In this document: one piece after another, positions 1 through 8,216 of the stretch
How the letters are laid out: each line of letters begins with the position of its first letter
How positions within the stretch are numbered: the first letter of the stretch is position 1
Assembly: GCA_019307065.1 (NCBI GenBank)
Contig: JAFDKH010000111.1
Location: 1-33,891 of the forward strand
Direction of reading: 5' to 3'
Length of the DNA stretch: 33,891 nt
Source: Deltaproteobacteria bacterium
GTDB lineage: Bacteria; Myxococcota; B64-G9
Program-made: the position numbers and the translations under genes
The notes under the pieces: generated by a model
What the model was told of the DNA's origin: nothing
The model's input: only the letters and a program-made list of their open reading frames with translations
The model's database searches: none

Positions 1-174
1 CGCGAAGCAATTAAAAATGCCCTGCTGACTTTTGCCGATCGTAAAATCATTGAAATTGGACCATCTGAGAAGCGCAAAGGGCCGAAACTGACTTTGCTCG
101 AGCCGTTTATTCAGCAAGAGAAACTCGATGAGTTGGCCGAAACCATCAGGCGTTATATCACTTCAAAAAGCTAA
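1..174 (+). CDS. C-terminal fragment of an unidentified protein
   Basis: An open frame enters from the left edge in frame 1 and ends at a TAA at 172-174, giving the last 57 residues of a protein whose start lies outside the window. The visible part is basic, reads as helix-strand-helix and ends in an amphipathic helix with the tail RRYITSKS. No catalytic motif is visible. A winged-helix-like end or the tail of a glycerol-3-phosphate acyltransferase-like protein are guesses only. It converges on the giant CHAT gene with only 8 bases between the two stop codons and no room for an intergenic terminator. Confidence 0.6.
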   Translation, partial: REAIKNALLTFADRKIIEIGPSEKRKGPKLTLLEPFIQQEKLDELAETIRRYITSKS

Positions 175-182
175 TCTTAGTT

Positions 183-3100
183 CTATAGCCAGGTGCCGAT
201 CAGCATAAACCCGGACCAATAGGCCGGATGTGGATAGTAGCGCCGGACGACTTGCTGAGCCTTGTGGAGAGCTTCCAAAGTAGAATCAGTCCGCATAAAC
301 CGATAAAATCGCTTCATCAACACAGCCGTGGCCACATCGCTGACTCGCCAGAGGCTCGACAAAATACTGGCCGCCCCGGCTGAAAGAAAGGCACGGTTGA
401 AACCGATTATTTCATCCCCACTGGTAATCTTTCCCAACCCGGTTTGACAAGCCGACAAAGTTACCAGCCTGGCGGAGAGGGGCAGCGAAAAGACCTCCAG
501 AGCCGTCAACTTACCATCCTGCTCGCCTTCAGGCGCCAGCAACAAAGCACTTTTCAAAGGACTTAGCGGATCGAATGTGCCGTGACTAGCTAAGTGAATA
601 AATTCACTAGCCGGAGCTTGTTTCCTAAACTTGGTTTCGGAAGCCTGGTCTTTTACAAAAACCTGGCTGCCAGCCTGTTCGTAACCCACTGCCCTGGCTT
701 CCTGTTCGGCAAACGGCAAGTCAAGAGTCGGATCGCCCAGGTCTGGATTACCCAAGGAAAGCAGACCTCCGGCAGGTCCAAATCGTTCCATGAATCGCCT
801 GTGCAAGACCGCCAGCACACTGGCGGAAGGACTGGCGAAAATCCTGACACTATCGGACCAGTATGTCTTGCTATCCGGCTTCAAGGCGCTAAAAGGAAGA
901 TAATTCAAGACATCGTGGGGCAAAACACCAACAAAACGATATCCCTGCAACTCGGTGGCCAATGGTTTGACCAAAAGTGAATACAACTGCATCAATTCAC
1001 TATCGATCGGCGCAAAGTTTTCGATCAATCGACGGACTTGAGAGACCTGTTCAGCAAGTTTCTTTTGCTCGATTTCAATCCTTCTACCCACGATTTTATC
1101 ACGGGTAATCAGCCAGACAATTGTGCTCTCGTCAGTTACGTAGTAGGCCAAGAGAGCAACATCATCCCGAAGAATCTGTTGAATTTCCTTGGGAGTTGCC
1201 GGACGTACCTCGACAAAATCGGTCAAACCAGGATTGATGCTCCTGAGTTGGTTGAGCAACTCGATATACGTCTCATGTGTTTGAGCCAAAACAGCCGTCG
1301 CCTGGTCTCGATCCGTATCAGGCGCACGCCTGACTTCTTCTGCCAGGCGCGCCATTTTTCGTTTTATTCGTCTGACATCCTTGAGTATCGCTCGGGTTCC
1401 TTCAGAGCCGACTTCGACTTTACGGTTGGCCAACAAGTCCAAGAATCCCCTGGCTCTTGAACGTTCAGAATAAGAAAACGCTTCATCATCCTTGCCCATG
1501 TCCAGCAATAGGTTAATCATGTCTTCGTAAAGATCATATTTGTTGTCTAGAAAACCGCTGCGGAACTGCTCCACCTTCAGGCTGGCCCGCATCTGCTCAA
1601 CCACAGAAATGGCCTTGTAGTAATAAGCTTGGGCTCCCTCCATTTGTCCTTTACGACGGGCAATCTCTCCCATGGTTCGAAGTGCCCGCCAGGTAACTTC
1701 TTTGAGTCCTAACTGAACCGATAGATCATGGGCGACTTTAGCGTATTCATGTGCGCTGTTGAGGCGCCCACGAATCATATCCAGCCTGGCCAAACCGTGA
1801 AGAACCTTGACCTCATTGAAGCGATCGCCAATGGACCGGGTGAGTTTGATGGCCGTTTCCAGATACTGACTGGCCTGATCGAGATTGCCCATCATTTGTT
1901 CGACGATGCCGAGATTTCTCAAATCATAGGCTTTGCCCAAGGTACTTTTAAGCCGGGTATCGATCACCAAAGCTTCTGAGAAAAGCGAATTGGCCTTTTC
2001 CAGGTCTCCCTTCTCTCGCGATACAATTCCTAAGTTATTCAGTTGAACTGCCTCTTCATCACTCAGTCCGGCCTGACGCGCCCTTAGCAACGCTTGGCTG
2101 AGCGAATCCCCGGCAGAATCCAAATCACCCAGATTCATCGTAATCAGCCCCCCCAGACTGAGTGCCCTGATGCCCAGGCGGACATCCTTGGCTTGTTCGG
2201 CAAACTTTTGAGCCCGTCGTTGAGCGACAAAAGCACGCTGGTATTCTCCCAGGTACCAGAGCCCGTTGGCTTGCTCCAGCCAGGCCGCGGCCTGACCTGA
2301 CGAATCGGAGATAGATTCGGAAAGTTTCTGGGCTGCCCGGGCAAGATGTAGGGCTTGCTCGTAAGAACCCGAGGCTAACTCGGTTCTCGCTAAATCCAAC
2401 AGAATCGCGGCGACTTTATCTTTCTTACCCAGTTTTTGGGCAAGCTCACGAGCCTTGTCAAACCAGTCACGCGCAGTTGAAACCATGTTTAACCGTTTGA
2501 GATAAGTCGTACCAATCAGTCTCAACATCCGCAAGGCTTGCAACTCGTTGCCATTCTTTTCAAACCTGGCCAGAGCATCCTCAGCCGTGCCGATCGTCTT
2601 TTGATAATCAGACGAGGCATCCAGGGCCAGAGCTAAAGTTGCCGATGCCAGGGCCGCTTCGGCTTCATTTCCAAGTGCGTCGAAATCGGAGATGGCCGTT
2701 TTTAGCCAGCTAACCGCCTGTTTATTCCGCCCCGATCTGGATTCCAGGATTCCCAAGAATTGTTGTGCCCGGGCTACTTGAAGTTTCTGGCCCCCAATTC
2801 TTGCCTGTTCTAATATCTTGCGCTCATACTCGGCGGCCAGATCGAATTCAGACAAGTAAAAAGCGCTCTTGACAATTCGCTGGTCAATGGTTGGAAGAAT
2901 CTTGGTATTGTTCAGATATAATGCCAAGGTTCGAACTTCTAGAAACCAAGCCAGGGCTTTTTTCCAATCCTTGCTCTTGTAGGCCGCCAGGGCCGCGCCG
3001 ACAGCTCCCTGCAAGGCAGACTCGGCGTACTTCTTGCGGGCCTGGGCATCCATCCCGGGATCGCCGCGTAGTTGAATCGAAAGGAACTCTTTCCATGAAT

Positions 3101-6100
3101 GACCGGCTTGGGACAAATTCTCGATTGTTTTAGACAAGGCTTCAGACGGGCTCACGGTCGCCAATTGTGCAATCATTTGATGCATGACTTGTTTGGCCGG
3201 ACCCTGTTTGGCGACATCCGGCACAACCAGAGTCACCGGTACTTGTGCGGCCAGCATGGCCGCCTCTAATCCTGCGCCGGCAACTGAACCATCTAGCTTC
3301 TGTTTCGGGCCGGCCAACATCCAGATGCCCGACTTCGACGATACTTGGGCTAACGAACCCAGAGAAATTCCGCCCAACGAGCCAACCACTTTGTCGGGAC
3401 CAATTGATGTTCGCAGGGGCCGCAAGGGATCGGAGTTCCAGGGTAAGGCCCAGACTACCAGGCCGCTTCCACCGACCGCATCTAGCACTTCTTCAGTCTT
3501 GGTCACTTGACGAACACTGCCATAGGTGGTTTTGAGTACTTGGGTAGTTTCTTTGGCCGGCTGCGGCCCAACCCATACTGCACGTTTAAGATTGAGATTT
3601 CGTTTTTTTCTAAAAGCAGGCAGATCCGAGGCTGAGTAGATGTGAGTAACCGGAATGCTTCTGATCAGCGATTTCCCATTGTAGATCAAATACTCGAGCG
3701 GAATATCAAGATCGTCGGTGACAGCAATGATCGACTTGGCTTTGGTCAGCCTTTCTGCCAGTGGGCCAATCAGCCATTTCGACAGATTAGCGCGGGCGAC
3801 CGCTTTTTTTAGTGAGTCAGAGCCGCGCAGCGTATTCACTTCGGCCTGGACATGTTTGCGTCCAACCGGGGACTGAAACACGTTCAAACCCTTTCGATCG
3901 ACTACAAAAATCGCAAGGCGTTCGGGTAATGCCAGGGTTTCAACTATTACCTCACCTGGGTCCAGAATCGCAGCGAACTCAGCCAGGCTGATCACTTTCG
4001 AGCCAAACAGTTGCCTGACATAGTCGCGGGGCTTGCCCCCTCGATCACGATAACTCACAAACTGTTCGAGCGCTTGGCGGGCCGACAAGCGGTTGCTTTC
4101 CAGGCTTGACTGCTTAGGCATACGCAACTTTGACAAAGATTCTTTCAGGTATGTGATTCTTTCGGACAAACCTTTCAAGTAGTCCTTATCGGCCTGGTCA
4201 GCTGGTTTCAGATCCGTAAGGTCGAGTGCATCAAGCCGCCGGCGAATCAATAACGTTTCAGCTGACTTGAAAGCCGCCTGGTTGTCTGCGTTGTCAAGGG
4301 CCTGACCGACGAGTCGCATGAAAAGAGCTTCGCGTGCTTTTCTGGCTAGCAGATCGTTGTCTGTTCCAGCTATTTCCGGAGGCAAATCTAAAAGTATTTT
4401 AGCCCGACTGAGCGGATCGTCATCCGGTCCTTCAAGACGCCAACTGACTTCAACAAACAACTGATCGTCTACTAACTTGCGAACTTGATCGAATATTTTC
4501 TTCGCCTTAGCCTTTTGACCTTTGCGGGCAAGTACCTCGGCCAGATTCCAGCCGCTTTGGATCCGCAAAAGAGATCCTTTGTATCCCTTTAGATTCTTGG
4601 AAAGTTGCCAGGCCTTTGAAAAAGATTCTTCAGCCCTGGTAAGCGTCATCAGGGCCCTATCCAGCAACCTGACTGATTGGTCGAACTTGTCCTTAAAATC
4701 AACCTGCCGACTCGCTGCCGGTTGACCAGGCCTGTCGGCAATATGCGCAAATACAGTTCCAATCGCGTTGAGCAGGCGTAGCTTAATCGTTTCGTCGACC
4801 GTCTCAGCCGTTTGAGACGTATCAAGGGCAATCTGAAGCTCTGACAAGATTTCTTTGGGGTCGAGTTCAACTTCTCCGGATAGCATCAAGTCAAGCCGGT
4901 TGATTGAGTTTACAGCCACTCCCCAAACGCTTGAAACGCCCTTGGCCAGCCAGGCGGCTTCTTTGAACAAACCCGCCGCATGTTTCGCATCACCGGCCGC
5001 CAACCTGACTACGGCTAACTGGTTGACTGCAATTGCCAGATCGAGCATCAATCCCTGGTCGGCGGTTTTTTCAATATGCTGGCGCAGCAGTGAAACCTTG
5101 TTCCTGAGTGCCAGCCGGGCCCTGACCAGATCTCCGGCTTCTGAAAAAAGCCGTCCTTGAAAAGTGAATAAGAAATTGAGTTCGCCTTCGCGATCGAAAC
5201 CATAAGCCGCTCGTGAGGCAGAGTCTGCCAGACTGACCGACACTTCCTCGCCGCTCAGACGAACCGAACTGCCATGTTTGCTGAGCAGGTTCTGAGCTTT
5301 GGCAAATTCTGTTGCAGCCTGACGTTTTCTCCCGGCCATGTACAAGTTGTAGGCGACGTTGCGTCTGCAGGAGGCCAGTCTGTTATTAGTACCTGATTTG
5401 GCATACAGGGCACAGGCATCCTGGAAAGTCTCCGCGGCCAGGTGAAATTTATTGGACAGCTGGTAAGCTGCTGCCTCGCTAGCCAGCAGCCAGGGTAACC
5501 GCTTTTTCATTTTTAGTTCGCGAGTCAGGGCCACGGCCCTGGAGAAACAGCTGACTGCATCTTCCATGTTCTCGCTTAGCAGAGCCGATCGACCGAACTG
5601 TTCCAGATAAACCATGCGCCGCAATGGCTGCGTAAAACCAATCTCAGTCAACTCTCTTTTCTTATAGTAGCTGTAAGCTTGCCGATAATTGCCGAGTGAA
5701 AAATGAACGTTGCCCAGGTTGAGCAGAAGATCAGCTTCGGCGCGAGGGTGAAGTTGAACGTCCAGCAAGCTCAGGGCTGCCTGATAGCTCTCGGCTGATT
5801 TGTGATATTCGTCCTGGTCATGTTTCATTTTCGCACGCTGTTCGAAGATCCATCCCAGAGTTTGGTGCGCAAATGCCATCTGTGAGTTTATCGCCAGGGC
5901 CTGCTCGATAACTTCAAGGGCTTCGTCAAAATAATCCGGCGGATCGACGTAAGTCAGAACAAGTCCATACAAATACAAAGACAGGTCATCACCCGGCCGA
6001 TTCTCGAGTCGGGTTCTATATATATCCAGGGCTTTATAAGCCTGTCCGCGAAGTGAAATCAGGGCAATTAGCTGGCGATGAGCTACTACATCATCCGGCT

Positions 6101-8216
6101 CTTGCGCGATGAGCTGTCGATAAACCTTGATCGCCATGCCGGTTTCGCCGCGCATCATCAAATCCAGGGCATGAGTCTGAGCAAGAAACTTGATGCGCTG
6201 GCCGGCTTTCAGCCGGATCTTTGGGTTTGATCGAAAACGGTTAATCAATTCGTTGGCATGATCTAGAGCTTCGGAAAGATCACCGTCTTCTTCAGCCATC
6301 TGAGAAAGACTGAGCAACGCCTGGGAGACTACTTCCGGATGAACCCCTGGCTGGCTTTCGATCTGAAGGAATGACCGCCGGGCTAACTGGCGTTTGTTGT
6401 TTTGGCGATGCAATTCACCAATCGAGACTCGGGCCAGGCCCGGTAAAACCGGTACGCCGGGCCAGCGGCGCAAGATGCCTTCCAGTCGTTCAACGGGATC
6501 TTCGGCAGTTAAACCAGCCACTGAGGTTTTTTGCACCAGGTCGATGATGCGCTGGGCCGCCTCGAGTGTCTTTGAACGTTTGGCTCCGGCCATTTGAAGA
6601 ACCCGCAGGTAGTTGCTCAGCGATTCGGAGAAGTTGCCAAGGGCCTGGAGTACGTCACCTTTGAGTATGTGAGCCCTGGCAATCAAGCTGTCATCTTTTG
6701 ATTCAGTGCTGAGCGATAAACCAAGAGATTCGAGGGCTTCGGAAAAATTGCCGATTCTTCTGTGAATGTCGGCCTTGACCAGCTCTTTTTGGGCTTGACT
6801 GACCTTGATCCTGGTAAGCTCGGTCAGTAACGACTCGGCAATCGATCGACTCTCGTCTTGTTGCGTAGGACTCATGCCCAAGGCAAGCATTTGCTCCATG
6901 CTGGCAGCTACGTTGCCCAAAAGGGCTCGATCGCGTAGCTCTGGCTCTGAAGCGGATCTCGAAATTCTGATGTAGGCTTCGGCAGCCTGGCCGACTCTGC
7001 CCGATTTGAGCAACAATTCGGCTTCTCGGATGGCACACAAATCTCCATCCGCTGTTCCGGCCAACTGCCCGACAGCCCGGCGTAACAAGAAAAGACCTTC
7101 CAGCGGATCGACAACCTCCTCGACTTTGGCAATTACTGCAGCACAACTCTCAATACTCTCGGGACTACTGAGAGGCAAAGACCAGATATCCAAATCTCCT
7201 TCGACACGCGAAGCGAAATAAACTGTCTGGCCATAGACCAGCGGAGTTATGTCAGCTGAAGTAGCTGGAGTAAGTGGCAGCGGGTATCCGACTTTCGGAA
7301 CGACACCGCTAAAGTCGTCAAAATGCATCCTCCACAGCCCGGGCCGGTCTTGAAGATCCAAGCGACCATCCGCGTTAGTGTCATCGTTGAAACGCGAAAA
7401 AACAATTTGCAAGGTACCAGCCTCGAGCGCCCATGTGCCGAAGCCTTCCGGGCGGTCACACAGATGTAGCGGCTCTTCGCGACCGTCCTCAAACCGCTTA
7501 ACCCATAGACAAGGCAGGCTGGCCCCTTCGCTGTGAACCAGACTAGTAAAAAGAAGGAAGCGGCCATCTGGTGAAATCGACGGACTAAAACCCATTCTCT
7601 TGGTTAAACGGTCCTTCTGGCTGGTATCCAGATTGAATACATAAACAGCCTGGTCTTGTTCGTCACTCACACTGGTAAATGCCAGGCGCTTACCATCAGG
7701 AAACCAGGCCGGTTGCCGGTCCCCGCTTTTCCTGTCGGTTATGCGCTTCAGGTCGGAACCATCGGCCTTAGCCAAAAACAAGTCACCCTTTGCGTCGAAA
7801 CGATTCGAAGCAAATGCAACCATCTCGCCATCCGGCGAGACCGCCGGGTCAAAGTCGTCGGCTGAGTGTTCAGTCAGGCGGTGCGGTAATCCGCCGCCCA
7901 ACGGCCGGACCCAGATGTCCCGGTTACCGCCCAGGTTAGAGACATACAGAAGTTCTTCAGTCTTGGGATTAACCGCCGGTGACAACTCGTCAGCCAGGTA
8001 GGTGGTAATTTGTCTCGGTCGGTAGGCCGCCGAGCTATGTAATCTTCCGTCAGATTGCAGGCCTTGTGACCAAAAGTCTCCCAACGAAGCTTTTGAGCCC
8101 AGGCAGCCAAATTGATTGCCGAAAAGAACAGTCAGCAGACATGCGAAGTAGCCCCAGATATGACCGCTATGACGATTACACGTGGAACTCGCTGATTTCC
8201 TCTTTGAGCTTGGCAC
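183..8216 (-). CDS. Giant TolB-propeller / TPR protein with two CHAT (caspase-like) domains
   Basis: Residues are numbered from the upstream ATG at 8270. That start would overlap the chemoreceptor gene by 95 bases, so I prefer the GTG at 8216 (41-base overlap, GGA 5 bases upstream), which leaves a basic segment and a hydrophobic stretch (about 39-50), probably a signal peptide or anchor. Domains in order: PD40/TolB-like propeller about 90-365, with repeated SPDG motifs and a Ca-binding-like loop DTNADGRLD near 297-305; TPR array about 410-1380; internal CHAT-like domain about 1437-1735; second TPR array about 1750-2290; C-terminal CHAT domain about 2350-2695. The last carries the peptidase dyad His2563 (ASHG) and Cys2608 (SACQTG). 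In the internal copy these align with Trp1611 and Gly1654, so it should be inactive. CHAT proteins are caspase-like proteases or scaffolds usually fused to TPRs. The N-terminal leader and propeller suggest an exported or envelope location. The substrate is unknown. Confidence 0.9.
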   Translation of the reverse strand: MPSSKRKSASSTCNRHSGHIWGYFACLLTVLFGNQFGCLGSKASLGDFWSQGLQSDGRLHSSAAYRPRQITTYLADELSPAVNPKTEELLYVSNLGGNRDIWVRPLGGGLPHRLTEHSADDFDPAVSPDGEMVAFASNRFDAKGDLFLAKADGSDLKRITDRKSGDRQPAWFPDGKRLAFTSVSDEQDQAVYVFNLDTSQKDRLTKRMGFSPSISPDGRFLLFTSLVHSEGASLPCLWVKRFEDGREEPLHLCDRPEGFGTWALEAGTLQIVFSRFNDDTNADGRLDLQDRPGLWRMHFDDFSGVVPKVGYPLPLTPATSADITPLVYGQTVYFASRVEGDLDIWSLPLSSPESIESCAAVIAKVEEVVDPLEGLFLLRRAVGQLAGTADGDLCAIREAELLLKSGRVGQAAEAYIRISRSASEPELRDRALLGNVAASMEQMLALGMSPTQQDESRSIAESLLTELTRIKVSQAQKELVKADIHRRIGNFSEALESLGLSLSTESKDDSLIARAHILKGDVLQALGNFSESLSNYLRVLQMAGAKRSKTLEAAQRIIDLVQKTSVAGLTAEDPVERLEGILRRWPGVPVLPGLARVSIGELHRQNNKRQLARRSFLQIESQPGVHPEVVSQALLSLSQMAEEDGDLSEALDHANELINRFRSNPKIRLKAGQRIKFLAQTHALDLMMRGETGMAIKVYRQLIAQEPDDVVAHRQLIALISLRGQAYKALDIYRTRLENRPGDDLSLYLYGLVLTYVDPPDYFDEALEVIEQALAINSQMAFAHQTLGWIFEQRAKMKHDQDEYHKSAESYQAALSLLDVQLHPRAEADLLLNLGNVHFSLGNYRQAYSYYKKRELTEIGFTQPLRRMVYLEQFGRSALLSENMEDAVSCFSRAVALTRELKMKKRLPWLLASEAAAYQLSNKFHLAAETFQDACALYAKSGTNNRLASCRRNVAYNLYMAGRKRQAATEFAKAQNLLSKHGSSVRLSGEEVSVSLADSASRAAYGFDREGELNFLFTFQGRLFSEAGDLVRARLALRNKVSLLRQHIEKTADQGLMLDLAIAVNQLAVVRLAAGDAKHAAGLFKEAAWLAKGVSSVWGVAVNSINRLDLMLSGEVELDPKEILSELQIALDTSQTAETVDETIKLRLLNAIGTVFAHIADRPGQPAASRQVDFKDKFDQSVRLLDRALMTLTRAEESFSKAWQLSKNLKGYKGSLLRIQSGWNLAEVLARKGQKAKAKKIFDQVRKLVDDQLFVEVSWRLEGPDDDPLSRAKILLDLPPEIAGTDNDLLARKAREALFMRLVGQALDNADNQAAFKSAETLLIRRRLDALDLTDLKPADQADKDYLKGLSERITYLKESLSKLRMPKQSSLESNRLSARQALEQFVSYRDRGGKPRDYVRQLFGSKVISLAEFAAILDPGEVIVETLALPERLAIFVVDRKGLNVFQSPVGRKHVQAEVNTLRGSDSLKKAVARANLSKWLIGPLAERLTKAKSIIAVTDDLDIPLEYLIYNGKSLIRSIPVTHIYSASDLPAFRKKRNLNLKRAVWVGPQPAKETTQVLKTTYGSVRQVTKTEEVLDAVGGSGLVVWALPWNSDPLRPLRTSIGPDKVVGSLGGISLGSLAQVSSKSGIWMLAGPKQKLDGSVAGAGLEAAMLAAQVPVTLVVPDVAKQGPAKQVMHQMIAQLATVSPSEALSKTIENLSQAGHSWKEFLSIQLRGDPGMDAQARKKYAESALQGAVGAALAAYKSKDWKKALAWFLEVRTLALYLNNTKILPTIDQRIVKSAFYLSEFDLAAEYERKILEQARIGGQKLQVARAQQFLGILESRSGRNKQAVSWLKTAISDFDALGNEAEAALASATLALALDASSDYQKTIGTAEDALARFEKNGNELQALRMLRLIGTTYLKRLNMVSTARDWFDKARELAQKLGKKDKVAAILLDLARTELASGSYEQALHLARAAQKLSESISDSSGQAAAWLEQANGLWYLGEYQRAFVAQRRAQKFAEQAKDVRLGIRALSLGGLITMNLGDLDSAGDSLSQALLRARQAGLSDEEAVQLNNLGIVSREKGDLEKANSLFSEALVIDTRLKSTLGKAYDLRNLGIVEQMMGNLDQASQYLETAIKLTRSIGDRFNEVKVLHGLARLDMIRGRLNSAHEYAKVAHDLSVQLGLKEVTWRALRTMGEIARRKGQMEGAQAYYYKAISVVEQMRASLKVEQFRSGFLDNKYDLYEDMINLLLDMGKDDEAFSYSERSRARGFLDLLANRKVEVGSEGTRAILKDVRRIKRKMARLAEEVRRAPDTDRDQATAVLAQTHETYIELLNQLRSINPGLTDFVEVRPATPKEIQQILRDDVALLAYYVTDESTIVWLITRDKIVGRRIEIEQKKLAEQVSQVRRLIENFAPIDSELMQLYSLLVKPLATELQGYRFVGVLPHDVLNYLPFSALKPDSKTYWSDSVRIFASPSASVLAVLHRRFMERFGPAGGLLSLGNPDLGDPTLDLPFAEQEARAVGYEQAGSQVFVKDQASETKFRKQAPASEFIHLASHGTFDPLSPLKSALLLAPEGEQDGKLTALEVFSLPLSARLVTLSACQTGLGKITSGDEIIGFNRAFLSAGAASILSSLWRVSDVATAVLMKRFYRFMRTDSTLEALHKAQQVVRRYYPHPAYWSGFMLIGTWL

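Noticed and set aside
183..8216. A TPR-CHAT partner of a type III-E CRISPR effector (Craspase-like)
   Set aside because: No Cas7-11, CRISPR array or other cas gene lies in the window, and the protein has a propeller and a secretion-like leader unlike that protease.
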